A stretch of 40,200 bases of DNA from a virus, in the IMG/VR virus record IMGVR_UViG_3300045118_000528, positions 1-40,200 of that record, one strand, 5' to 3'. The notes under the pieces were generated by a model that was given only the letters and a program-made list of their open reading frames with translations, had not been told where the DNA came from and searched no databases. Below, in pieces: positions 5,514-13,334 of this stretch. The position numbers were made by a program, and so were the translations under genes. Within the stretch, counting starts at the first letter, position 1. The number at the start of each line of letters is the position of its first letter.

Positions 5514-6445
5514 CACAAGAGAACGGAAAGAAATTAGTTGTTAGAAGGGCATTACAGCCCGCCGCAAAAATCGGCACAAGGGAAATGGTTGTTTGGCAAG
5601 ACCGGCAAGGCACAGAAATAGCCTTGACTGTTGATTTGGTTCGCCAAGTTTTGCCAAAAGGAAAATATCCTGCCACCGATGCGGAGATATTATTGTTTCT
5701 TCAGCAAGCCCGAAGCCGCCGCGCCAATCCCTTCACGGGCGATATGTATTTAATCAAATATGCTGCGGATGCTGCCGCGCAAATTGTAGTTGGCTATCAC
5801 CATCTAATCGCCACGGCAAAAAGCAATCCCAATTATGCGGGATTCAGTTTGCATTATGTTGATGGAGGCGGCAAGCGCATTGCGGATGGACTGGAGGAGG
5901 AAAAAAATGTTATCGCCGCGGTTTGTTCGGTGGCGATTAAGGGATTTGAAGAACCAGTAAAGTTCGTGGCGCGCATGAAGGAATTTCGCAAGGCTAGACC
6001 AAATCCAGACAATCCTTGGAATCAAATGCCGATAGTTATGCTCGGCAAGTGCGCGATTGCTAACGCGCACCGGCTGGCCGACCCCAATTTGGCGGGAATG
6101 TATCTGCCAGAAGAGGTTGGCCAAGGTTACATCGAAGTCGCAGCGGTAGAAATTTCAGAAACGCCAGCCGCGGATACACCACAAGAGGCCGAACCCGCCG
6201 TGCTCGAACCGCCCGCCGAAGAACCTGATAAGAAAAAGCGCGCCGAACTGATGAAGCAGTTAAAACTAGAGGGCGCAAAAATTGCCTGGGATACCAAGCG
6301 CATCACGCGGCAGATGGCGGAATATTTCATCTGCGAGATTGAACCAGAAGCGAAGAACCTATCAGATTCTCAGTTAGAATCATTCTTGGACTATATGAAG
6401 AGTTTCCAAGCCAAAGAAGGCTTCGACCCATTTGCGGGGCAGTAA
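5510..6445 (+). CDS. bet: Bet/RecT-family single-strand annealing protein (311 aa)
   Basis: Residues 55-200 carry the Bet pattern: ATDAEILLFLQQARSR, ANPFTGDMYLIKY, VGYHHLIATA, and NQMPIVMLGKCAIANAHRLADP near residue 180. These proteins coat single-stranded DNA and anneal complementary strands during recombination-dependent replication. Residues 205-240 are a Pro/Glu/Ala linker, followed by a C-terminal helical domain (241-311) that may recruit SSB or the partner nuclease. The start overlaps the nuclease stop (ATGA) and has the AAGGAGGTGTTGGA site. The nuclease/annealing pair mirrors lambda Exo/Bet, with a Cas4-like enzyme in the exonuclease position. Confidence 0.9.
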   Translation: MTQENGKKLVVRRALQPAAKIGTREMVVWQDRQGTEIALTVDLVRQVLPKGKYPATDAEILLFLQQARSRRANPFTGDMYLIKYAADAAAQIVVGYHHLIATAKSNPNYAGFSLHYVDGGGKRIADGLEEEKNVIAAVCSVAIKGFEEPVKFVARMKEFRKARPNPDNPWNQMPIVMLGKCAIANAHRLADPNLAGMYLPEEVGQGYIEVAAVEISETPAADTPQEAEPAVLEPPAEEPDKKKRAELMKQLKLEGAKIAWDTKRITRQMAEYFICEIEPEAKNLSDSQLESFLDYMKSFQAKEGFDPFAGQ

Positions 6446-6522
6446 TGAGCGGAGCGGAACTCCGCGCGGGAAGGGGCGGTTGGTGAGTAAGAAATCAAAG
6501 GAAACTTATATCCGACAAACCG

Positions 6523-6909
6523 ATGAAAGCCAACCGCCCCGTTGAAAATAAAATGCCAGCCCTAAGCCACCGAGATAATATACCGAGCCTAATAGCCGCC
6601 AGGCGCGTCGAGCATTCTGGCGCGGGGAAAACCCAGCGCGCCGCGATTCTGGCGATGGTGAGACGCATGCCTGGGATGACTTCTCGCGAAATCGCCAAGG
6701 AGACCGGCATAGAGAGCCATCGCGTCTCCAGCCGGTTAGTCGAATTGAGGGAAGATGTCTTAGTCCAGAACGATGAAATGAGAGTTTGCCAGGTGGCGGG
6801 GCAACACATGAAGACTTGGTGGCCCAGCGGGACATTCAAACAAGAGATTACACTACGGCCCGCACGACATTTTCATTCGGCGCCGGAGCAGAGGGGATTA
6901 GAAATATGA
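6523..6909 (+). CDS. Winged-helix DNA-binding protein (128 aa)
   Basis: Residues 38-85 resemble a winged helix: KTQRAAILAMVRRMPGMTSREIAKETGIESHRVSSRLVELRED... with a helix-turn-helix and a following wing. This is the MarR/replication-protein type of fold, often used in phage regulators or initiator accessory proteins. The start is uncertain: ATG 6523 lies within a 20-codon ORF (6483-6545) and lacks a clear ribosome site, and ATG 6553 is possible. The stop overlaps a 16-codon ORF (ATGA at 6906). It sits between annealing and replication genes, fitting a replication-region regulator. Confidence 0.65.
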   Translation: MKANRPVENKMPALSHRDNIPSLIAARRVEHSGAGKTQRAAILAMVRRMPGMTSREIAKETGIESHRVSSRLVELREDVLVQNDEMRVCQVAGQHMKTWWPSGTFKQEITLRPARHFHSAPEQRGLEI

Positions 6910-6952
6910 GCGCGATTAAATGTTATACGCAAAAGCAGAGCGAGGATACGGA

Positions 6953-7159
6953 ATGACCCTCAAACCTATCCCTTGCCTAATCATACTGGCTCTGGCGTTT
7001 GCCTGCGGATTTCTATCCTGCTGGTTTTGGCAGGTGAAGCAGAGTCAGGCTCGCCTGAATATCCAAGTATGGGCTGGCGGGAAAATAGTGAATGAGGTTG
7101 ACTTTCCGTTGACTTTTAAGGAGTTTGCGGGGGGTGAAATGGTAGAAAGGAGCGAATAG
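6953..7159 (+). CDS. Small membrane-anchored protein (68 aa)
   Basis: ATG 6953 is preferred over 6920 because GCGAGGA precedes it and a micro-ORF ends there with an ATGA overlap. Residues 5-24 are hydrophobic (IPCLIILALAFACGFLSCWFW), giving an N-terminal anchor or uncleaved signal. The remaining 40 residues are soluble and would face the periplasm. No cleavage site or lipobox of standard form is seen. The layout recalls small phage inner-membrane or spanin-like proteins, but it lies far from the lysis genes and the assignment is open. Confidence 0.5.
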   Translation: MTLKPIPCLIILALAFACGFLSCWFWQVKQSQARLNIQVWAGGKIVNEVDFPLTFKEFAGGEMVERSE

Positions 7160-7324
7160 AAACGGAAAAATCAAAAGCACATAAAAAGAACAGAAAATCT
7201 AAATAATTGCAGGGGGATGGAGTGATGCAGGAAAACGATAAGTAGGACAAGCAGGTATCGGCAGTAAAATTGTGCAAAACTGAAGTTGAAGTTTAGGATT
7301 ACACAAAGTAGTTGGGGTAGCGGC

Positions 7325-8290
7325 ATGGCAAAGCGGATGAGTAGCACGGATTTAAGTCTATCAGAAAGTCTAGCAGATTGCTCTGAGTTTGCTCAGTTGC
7401 TCTTTCTATATATGATACCCCATCAGGACGACTGGGGACGGCTTGTAGGCAATCCTGGGCGGGTAAAAGCCAAGGTTATGCCTCTCTGCCGGCGGCCTGC
7501 CGCCACCTTCGAGAAAGCCATTATTGAACTAGCCGAACATTCCCTTATTTGTTGGTATGGGGATGATGGAGAACGCTACATCGCCTTCAAGCCGGAATCC
7601 TGCGAGGAATACCAGCAAGGTATCCACAAAACCGCCGTAGAGCGAGGGCGCAAATCCAAGTTCCCGCCACCCGCCGACCCCCGTTTTAGGTGGGCAGAAG
7701 ACGATTCTCAGGGATTATCGCCGATAATCGCTGATGGTCAGGCATCGCGCACGCGCGCCGAACCTAACCTAACTAAACCTAACCTAACTAAACCTAACCC
7801 CCCCCTTAATTCCCCCCCCACCAAAGGGGGGAATGCCGAGAAAAACCCCATCTCGGCGGAGGAGCGGGACAAAATTGTCTCAACCTACCGGAAGGGATAC
7901 CAGGCCCTCACCGATAAAGAGCCGATAGTCCAAAAAGCGGATGTCATGGCTTTGATAGGGCTAATGAAAAAAGCCCCTCCCGAAGAGATTGCGGAGACAA
8001 TCTCTTTCGCGGTCAGTGGCGCTTATTTCACCTTTAATAACAAGCCATGCGACCTGAAAGGCTTGGTGGCTCAATACAACACGATTCAGGGGGTCATGGG
8101 GCGGCTGAACAAGGGAAATCCCAGATACCCCGATCCCCGCAAGTTTTCCCAACAGCAGGCACGGGACTACCTCAACTCCCTGGTGAAAGATGGCTCTTTG
8201 AAGGCTTACTCCAACGAGTTTATCGAACAACTTTGCAAGCAGGCAGGGGTAAAGCGGCCCGCGGACTTGGCCGAGCAATGGGGCAAATGA
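7325..8290 (+). CDS. Replication organiser-like protein (321 aa)
   Basis: The N-terminus (MAKRMSSTDLSLSESLADCS, then AQLLFLYMIPHQDDWGRL) matches phage replication initiators of the O/DnaD-like group, which begin with a winged helix and bind the origin. Residues 135-175 are a low-complexity linker with repeated NLTKP units, encoded by tandem CCTAACCTAACTAAA repeats. The C-terminal domain (about 185-321) is helical and may load host helicase. ATG 7325 is chosen because the family starts here and GGGGTAG precedes it. A poly-C/G hairpin-prone tract at 7799-7830 lies in the linker, where O-type phages often place their origin; that is inference. Confidence 0.7.
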   Translation: MAKRMSSTDLSLSESLADCSEFAQLLFLYMIPHQDDWGRLVGNPGRVKAKVMPLCRRPAATFEKAIIELAEHSLICWYGDDGERYIAFKPESCEEYQQGIHKTAVERGRKSKFPPPADPRFRWAEDDSQGLSPIIADGQASRTRAEPNLTKPNLTKPNPPLNSPPTKGGNAEKNPISAEERDKIVSTYRKGYQALTDKEPIVQKADVMALIGLMKKAPPEEIAETISFAVSGAYFTFNNKPCDLKGLVAQYNTIQGVMGRLNKGNPRYPDPRKFSQQQARDYLNSLVKDGSLKAYSNEFIEQLCKQAGVKRPADLAEQWGK

Positions 8291-8352
8291 TGAAAAATAT
8301 ACAGAGAGAAGCGGCTTTGGCAGAGTATGCGCGGAGGAGTCGCAAAGACTAG
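8287..8352 (+). CDS. Micro-ORF coupled to replication gene (21 aa)
   Basis: A 21-codon frame starts at ATG 8287, overlapping the TGA stop of the replication gene (ATGATG). The product is basic and helical (AALAEYARRSRK). It has no independent ribosome site, so translation would depend on re-initiation. It may be a real small gene or merely a coupling spacer to the next gene. Confidence 0.3.
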   Translation: MMKNIQREAALAEYARRSRKD

Positions 8353-8356
8353 AAGA

Positions 8357-8554
8357 ATGAGCAAAATTATTATTGAACGAGAGAATAAAGGTTCTTCCAA
8401 GTGGCCGCTATATTTCTATTGCGCTTATTGTAGTTGTGGCTGGAGCGGTATGGCCCGCGAGAGAATAAGCGATGCAGAGGATGACGCCAATTCTCATGAG
8501 AGCCATTGTTTTGACGAGTCGCCTAATGACCCGAAAAAGGAAAGCAATGCTTAA
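8357..8554 (+). CDS. Small zinc-finger-like protein (65 aa)
   Basis: Cysteines at residues 22, 25 and 27 (CAYCSCGWSG) and a downstream H47, H50 and C51 (SHESHC) form a plausible C2H2/C3H zinc site of the type common in small phage proteins. ATG 8357 is used; an in-frame ATG at 8327 would add ten residues. GGAGGAG lies at 8331-8337, rather far from 8357. The function is unknown; the gene lies between replication and DUF5131 genes. Confidence 0.55.
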   Translation: MSKIIIERENKGSSKWPLYFYCAYCSCGWSGMARERISDAEDDANSHESHCFDESPNDPKKESNA

Positions 8555-8575
8555 ACGGAAAAAAGCGGAAGCGAG

Positions 8576-9358
8576 ATGAACCGACAAGGCCCCGGCAAAA
8601 TTGAATGGACGGATTATACTTGGAATCCAGTTACTGGCTGTAAGCACGGCTGCGACTATTGCTATGCCCGTCGAATCGCCGAAAGATTCGGCCCTTCCGA
8701 CCAGGAATTGGATTTGATTCTTCAATTCCATCCACTTATGAATACCTATTTGCAGGAGCCAATTTTCAACGAGAAAAGACAATTTGCCTTCCCTTTTCGA
8801 TTTTATCCAACCTGCCATGCCTACAGATTCAAAGAGCCGCAAGAAATTACCAAGCCGAGCAAAATATTTGTTTCTTCAATGGGCGACCTCTTCGGCGAGT
8901 GGGTTCCCGCCAGTTGGATTCAAAAAATATTAAGCATAGTGCGATCCTGCCCCCAACATACTTTTCAATTCCTCACTAAAAACCCAGGGCGTCTTCCTGA
9001 CTTCAATCCCTGGCCAGAAAATTGCTGGGTGGGTTTTACCGCGACAACAGGCCGGGAATTCAGCGACAATAGTTTTCGAGGTTGGCGCTGCGAAGCAAGG
9101 CTGCGTTTTGTTTGTTTCGAGCCAATATTAGAGATGATGGATGGCGTTTGGCTGGAAGGCTATCAATGGGTAATTATTGGAGCGCAGACAGGCCCGAAGG
9201 CGAAATCAGTCCCAACCGAATGGATAAGTGAATTGCTTGGTCGTGCGGCTATCCATAAAGTTCCCATCTTCATGAAATCCAACCTCCGCCCTTACTGGCC
9301 GGGCGAGTTGAGGCAGGAGTTTCCGAGACAAACAGATGCAAAGGAGAAAAGCAAATGA
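8576..9358 (+). CDS. DUF5131 (phage Gp37/Gp68) radical-SAM-like protein (260 aa)
   Basis: Begins with the family hallmark IEWTDYTWNPVTGC and C22-x3-C26-x2-C29, the spacing of radical-SAM [4Fe-4S] clusters (GCKHGCDYCYAR). Later segments FVSSMGDLFGEW, TFQFLTKNPGRL and WVIIGAQTGPKAK are also typical of DUF5131. The family is widespread in phages; its reaction is not established to my knowledge, though the fold suggests a SAM-dependent radical chemistry. ATG 8576 follows GGAAGCGAG. Its stop overlaps the next gene by four bases. Action on nucleotides or DNA is a guess from the phage context. Confidence 0.85.
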   Translation: MNRQGPGKIEWTDYTWNPVTGCKHGCDYCYARRIAERFGPSDQELDLILQFHPLMNTYLQEPIFNEKRQFAFPFRFYPTCHAYRFKEPQEITKPSKIFVSSMGDLFGEWVPASWIQKILSIVRSCPQHTFQFLTKNPGRLPDFNPWPENCWVGFTATTGREFSDNSFRGWRCEARLRFVCFEPILEMMDGVWLEGYQWVIIGAQTGPKAKSVPTEWISELLGRAAIHKVPIFMKSNLRPYWPGELRQEFPRQTDAKEKSK

Positions 9359-9582
9359 AAATGAAAAGAGGAATGATTCTATTCATGTCAGCAATCCTGC
9401 TGGCCCTAACTACTGCGGCATTTGCCGTGCCGACAACAGTTGAGCCAGGTGTAACGGTTGAAACCGTCTGGACTCCGGCGAGCCTGACCTTGCCGGGCGA
9501 GGCCACAGCAACCACGACTATCGTGAACTCCAACCAAGACGGTAGTAAGGAATTTGCTTCACCCCGCGTCTGGAAGAAATGA
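9355..9582 (+). CDS. Secreted protein, N-terminal part (75 aa)
   Basis: Clear signal peptide: basic MKMKRG, a hydrophobic core (MILFMSAILLALTTAAFA) and an AFA-VP cleavage site near residue 24. The mature part (VPTTVEPGVTV...) is Thr/Val-rich and beta-like. It ends at TGA 9580-9582, and the next open frame (9583-9819) continues in exactly the same frame with similar composition. So this may be the first half of a single ~153-residue exported protein broken by one stop codon. Export to the periplasm is likely; function is unknown. Confidence 0.6.
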   Translation: MKMKRGMILFMSAILLALTTAAFAVPTTVEPGVTVETVWTPASLTLPGEATATTTIVNSNQDGSKEFASPRVWKK

Positions 9583-9819
9583 GTGCCGGAGACTATCCTG
9601 GCGAACTGGATTCCCATGACCCTGACGGGAATCGTGTCGGGTGCGAAGAACGGTCGGGCGATGACAGTGGCCGTTCCCGCCGATGCGACTTTGCTGACGC
9701 TGAAGATTAACGGCGTGGCGCAGACTCTACCCGCGGCTGGAGCGTCTTTTGACTTGCCATTAAACCTGCCCGCAAATTCAACAACTATCGTGGCGGAGGG
9801 CTACCGTTTCCCGGAATGA
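9583..9819 (+). pseudogene. Probable second half of the exported protein, same frame
   Basis: This 78-codon frame begins at GTG right after the stop of 9355-9582 and stays in the same frame. It has no convincing ribosome site of its own. The sequence is Ala/Thr/Val-rich with a small beta-domain look (LTGIVSGAKNGRAMTVAVP, LKINGVAQTLP). Possibilities are a nonsense mutation in a once-continuous gene, stop-codon readthrough, re-initiation at GTG, or a sequencing error. TGA is used as a true stop in many ATGA overlaps here, so global recoding is excluded. Confidence 0.5.
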
Positions 9820-9872
9820 CAGGCTCAGTCGAATACAACGGCTCTCAAGCGAGAGCGAGGACTGGGCCGGAG

Positions 9873-9989
9873 ATGGCAGTAAGTAATCGGGTTTGGTTGG
9901 GGATTTTAAAGTGTTCTTGTTGTAGAATCTCTTTCGGCGAACCAATTCTCTGGGATGAGGCCATAAACTGGGAGAAGGTGAGGGAATGA
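9873..9989 (+). CDS. Small Cys-containing ORF (38 aa)
   Basis: A 38-codon frame starts at ATG 9873 after GGCCGGAG and ends in the initiation region of the next gene. It carries a CxCC cluster (KCSCCRIS) followed by an aromatic, acidic tail (LWDEAINWEK). Its close fit between 9819 and 9991 supports a real gene, but it is too short to be sure. Confidence 0.35.
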   Translation: MAVSNRVWLGILKCSCCRISFGEPILWDEAINWEKVRE

Positions 9990-9990
9990 A

Positions 9991-10296
9991 ATGATTGACC
10001 AACCGCGAGCATATTTTCTCGCCCGAAATGTTTTGGATGATTTGGCAAATAAAGAATCTTTAATGCAAGCGATAAAAGCATCGGGTTTCAAGATTGTCCG
10101 TCATTCGTGGCAATCAGATGTTTTTTTATGTGTCTCTGCTCTTTGCCCTATTTGCAGAATTTCTTGGTTCGTTTGGAATCTTTATTCTTCGGCATGGCAA
10201 GCCATATTTCGCCTTGCCTATAAAAGCGGCCATCTCATCACGGAAGAAGGTGTTATACCAACTTGGCGGGATTTACGCTTTAAAAAAATAAAGTGA
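9991..10296 (+). CDS. Hypothetical protein with CPxC motif (101 aa)
   Basis: ATG 9991 follows GGTGAGGGA, a good ribosome site that recurs before 10301. The N-terminal half is soluble; the middle carries C-x4-CPIC and aromatic residues (WFVWNLYSSAW), and the end is basic. A competing frame at 10094/10118-10291 would encode a hydrophobic peptide, but lacks a ribosome site. I prefer the longer frame because of its start signal, though a frameshift at the T7 run near 10121 cannot be excluded. Function unknown. Confidence 0.5.
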   Translation: MIDQPRAYFLARNVLDDLANKESLMQAIKASGFKIVRHSWQSDVFLCVSALCPICRISWFVWNLYSSAWQAIFRLAYKSGHLITEEGVIPTWRDLRFKKIK

Positions 10297-10300
10297 GGGA

Positions 10301-10708
10301 ATGATTTTTCTCACCATCCCTGGCAAGCCTATCGCGAAAAAACGGCCGCGCTTTGTTAGGCGGGGCAATTTCGTGGGTGCATATAATTGCCAAGAAACCG
10401 AAGAGGGCAGGTTTTTATTAGAAGTCAAAAGGCAATTAAAGGGGAAACCCCTAGAAGGGCCTTTAAGCGTAACTTATTATTTCTTTTTTCCTGTTCCCAA
10501 GGGTATCAGCAAAAAGAAACGCGAACTGATGCTACAGAATAAAATTAAACATACCAAGAAGCCCGACCGCACTAACCTTGAGAAATTTGTGGAAGATTGC
10601 TTGAATGGAATTGTTTGGCGAGATGACGCGCAAGTTTGGAGCGGCGGGTCATGCAAACTATATGCGGAAGAACCCAGAACAGTGATAGAGATAGAAGATG
10701 CCGAATAA
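10301..10708 (+). CDS. rusA: RusA-family Holliday junction resolvase (135 aa)
   Basis: Has the RusA profile: FLTIPGKPIAKKRPRF at the N-terminus and KKPDRTNLEKFVEDCLNG with WRDDAQV at residues 86-112. The family resolves four-way DNA junctions created by recombination, before packaging. Acidic residues D89, D99, D108 and D109 are present. The second Asp of the usual D-x-D-N catalytic pair is replaced by Thr91 (D-R-T-N), a variant I believe also occurs in some phage members. GTGAGGGA precedes ATG 10301, and the gene overlaps the next by 11 bases. It completes a set with the nuclease and Bet proteins. Confidence 0.85.
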   Translation: MIFLTIPGKPIAKKRPRFVRRGNFVGAYNCQETEEGRFLLEVKRQLKGKPLEGPLSVTYYFFFPVPKGISKKKRELMLQNKIKHTKKPDRTNLEKFVEDCLNGIVWRDDAQVWSGGSCKLYAEEPRTVIEIEDAE

Positions 10709-13307
10709 ACGAGTCTGTCAAAACTGCGGCCATTATGACGAAAAAAATAATCTCTGCTGGATAGGCAATAAGGGCACTTGCCGTTTCCCTTTAATGCCGA
10801 AGAGCGGTCTTAATTATCGGCGACCCAAGGGGTTTCCGCAAAGAGGCGGCTATACTTCACCTGGAATAACTTTAATAATTGCGGATTTCAGCGCGGATGT
10901 TTTGTCCGGTGTCTGTCCGCTAATAGTTCAATTCACAGATGATTCTATTGGCAATCCGACAGGTTGGCTTTGGGATTTCGGCGATGGAAATACGAGCGAT
11001 GAGCAAAATCCAAGTCATCAGTATATTGTTCCTGGAACTTATACGGTTAGTCTTACGGCAAGCAAAACTGGTTCAAGTGATTCCATAACCAAGACAAATT
11101 ATATTACTGCGACTGAATATGTGCCTCCCATTAACGCCGCTTTTCATGCAAATATATTTTCTGGCGATTATCCGCTATCAGTTAATTTCACCGATGATTC
11201 GACAGGAAGCCCTGTAGTCTGGTCGTGGAGTTTTGGCGATGGCGGCACTAGTGCTTTACAAAACCCTTCACATATTTATACCGCAGAAGGAACTTATACG
11301 GTTACCCTCATTGCCTCTAAACCAGGTTCAACCGATACGGAAATAAAGATAGCCTATATTACGGTCAGCGCGCCTGCACCCGCAGTAGTGGCGAACTTTA
11401 CCGCGGATGTAGTTAGCGGGGATGCACCCTTGACGGTGAATTTCACCGACACCTCTTCGGGTTCTCCCGTAACCTGGCTTTGGGATTTTGGGGATACAAG
11501 CAGCAGCACTTTGCAGAACCCGATACATGAGTATAGTAGCGCGGGAACTTATACCGTTACCTTGACGGCCTCCAAACCTGGTTCTTCGGATGATGAAGTC
11601 AAGACGAATTACATCACCGTTACCGAGGCGGAAGTGCCCGCCTTCGATGGCACAATAGAGTCCTATGCCACGATTGTTAATTCTTCTATGTATATTCGCC
11701 CCCTTCCAACGGCATGTGTGGCAGGCAGATTTTATTATCGGGTAAATGGTGAGTCCACTTGGGTTCAAGGCCGCGATCCGATTGAATGCGTGGCGAACTC
11801 ACTTCTGGAGTCGAGGGATGGCCAGGGGGCTTATGAAGATTTGGATGTGGTTTTGACAGAGGAAGGGGCAATGATTCGCCGCTTCCACGCCTCGGCGCGA
11901 AATTTAACGCCTGAAACGCTGTATGATTTAAAGATAGAATTGTTGGATTCAGGAAACAATATCCTATCGGTTGCAACTACTACTGCCACCACTAAATCTG
12001 AATCTCTCACCTATGGCACAGGGACTACCCGCCGCTATCCCTCTGGCGGTTATGGTTCGATTCAAGCGGCTTTTAACGCTTGCTCCGCGGGGGATATTCT
12101 CATAATCGAGGCAGGCAATTATTACGAGCAATTATATGTTAACAAGAGCGGCACGGTTGGTCAGCCGATCACCATTCGCGGTGAAGGCACGGCGGTCTTT
12201 GCCAATAACGGCGTGGTATCAATTCCTGTGCAGATAACCGATGGCGTGCATGACATCAATTTCGAGTATCTGGATTTTGATGGACTGCATATTAACAGTC
12301 CCCATCGCCGAGAACATATACTGGCTCAGGGCAAGGAATTTACCCGCATCTGTTTCGATAATTGCGATTTCACAAGCGCGGCGGTGGCGGACACGGCTTA
12401 TTTCATTTTTTGGGAAACCTGGAATCGGGGGGCGGGGCCGGGGTTTGTGGATTGTCGAATACAAAACTGTTCATTTACCGCCACTGGCGCAATGGCAAGC
12501 ACCTCCAAGCCGCTCTATATTGACCACGGCAAGGGTTTAATATTCTGGAATAACACCATAAATGTCGGCTCTTGCGAGGATGTAGTGGCTATTCGCCGCG
12601 GCCCGCATAAAGACTTCGATATTTACGAGAACACCATTACCGGCAACCCGACCGATGACGGGATGGAATGCGAGGGCGGGGTCAATATAAATGTGAGAAT
12701 TTGGAATAATACTTTCAACTTCGATGGCGGCCAGCGGGCCAGCATATCCCATACCCCCGTGCTGGTAGGCCCGATTTATGCCGACCACAACACCATCTAT
12801 GGCGCAGAGCAGTTTATCAAATGCGCGTCAAATCTGGTTATCTCCTATATCCAGCAGGGTTACAGTCCCGCGGATTTTGGCCCGATTTATTACGAGAACA
12901 ATACCTTCTATGCCAAGTCAAGCAAGTGGTCAACCCATCAATTCCTGCGCTATAACCGATTGTGTCATATCAACTTGATTCTAAAGAACAATCTAATTTA
13001 TGGCGACCGGCTCGACCAGGAGGCGGGATATTACACGACCATTTCCCGAACCTCGGAGAACTGGGGGCAACTCGACTTTGATTATAATATATGGTGGGAT
13101 GGAAATGGCACGAACCCGAACGCGGCTTATGACCTAGACCTGCATAGTCTCTTCCAAGACCCGTTATTAGTGAGTTCGTCCTGGCCGAACCCCGATGTCC
13201 ACCTACAGGCGGGTAGTCCCGCGATTGACGCGGGAATTGAGATAACCCAGGTTACGGAGGGTTATTTGGGCGATGCGCCAGACTTGGGGAGATATGAGAA
13301 GGCCTAA
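10698..13307 (+). CDS. PKD-repeat and beta-helix surface protein (869 aa)
   Basis: Domain order: a Cys knuckle (C7, C10, C20, C28); three PKD domains at about 60-140, 147-224 and 231-308, each with W-x-FGD; a probable fibronectin-III-like domain at 318-430; and a right-handed parallel beta-helix from about 440 to the end, resembling pectate-lyase-like or tailspike folds. No signal peptide or membrane segment is visible. PKD domains commonly bind polysaccharide, and beta-helices degrade or bind glycans, so a depolymerase, fibre or adhesin is plausible. It lies on the early strand, apart from the tail genes. The start overlaps rusA and has a weak ribosome site. Confidence 0.8.
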   Translation: MPNKRVCQNCGHYDEKNNLCWIGNKGTCRFPLMPKSGLNYRRPKGFPQRGGYTSPGITLIIADFSADVLSGVCPLIVQFTDDSIGNPTGWLWDFGDGNTSDEQNPSHQYIVPGTYTVSLTASKTGSSDSITKTNYITATEYVPPINAAFHANIFSGDYPLSVNFTDDSTGSPVVWSWSFGDGGTSALQNPSHIYTAEGTYTVTLIASKPGSTDTEIKIAYITVSAPAPAVVANFTADVVSGDAPLTVNFTDTSSGSPVTWLWDFGDTSSSTLQNPIHEYSSAGTYTVTLTASKPGSSDDEVKTNYITVTEAEVPAFDGTIESYATIVNSSMYIRPLPTACVAGRFYYRVNGESTWVQGRDPIECVANSLLESRDGQGAYEDLDVVLTEEGAMIRRFHASARNLTPETLYDLKIELLDSGNNILSVATTTATTKSESLTYGTGTTRRYPSGGYGSIQAAFNACSAGDILIIEAGNYYEQLYVNKSGTVGQPITIRGEGTAVFANNGVVSIPVQITDGVHDINFEYLDFDGLHINSPHRREHILAQGKEFTRICFDNCDFTSAAVADTAYFIFWETWNRGAGPGFVDCRIQNCSFTATGAMASTSKPLYIDHGKGLIFWNNTINVGSCEDVVAIRRGPHKDFDIYENTITGNPTDDGMECEGGVNINVRIWNNTFNFDGGQRASISHTPVLVGPIYADHNTIYGAEQFIKCASNLVISYIQQGYSPADFGPIYYENNTFYAKSSKWSTHQFLRYNRLCHINLILKNNLIYGDRLDQEAGYYTTISRTSENWGQLDFDYNIWWDGNGTNPNAAYDLDLHSLFQDPLLVSSSWPNPDVHLQAGSPAIDAGIEITQVTEGYLGDAPDLGRYEKA

Positions 13308-13334
13308 AAGGCTCCTGGAAGCCCCTAGAATGAG

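Noticed and set aside
9355-9819. Global recoding of TGA as Trp or Sec
   Set aside because: TGA is used as a stop in several ATGA gene overlaps, and long genes contain no in-frame TGA.
10094-10291. Hydrophobic 65-codon frame
   Set aside because: TTG start without ribosome site and wholly inside a better-supported frame; kept as an alternative only.
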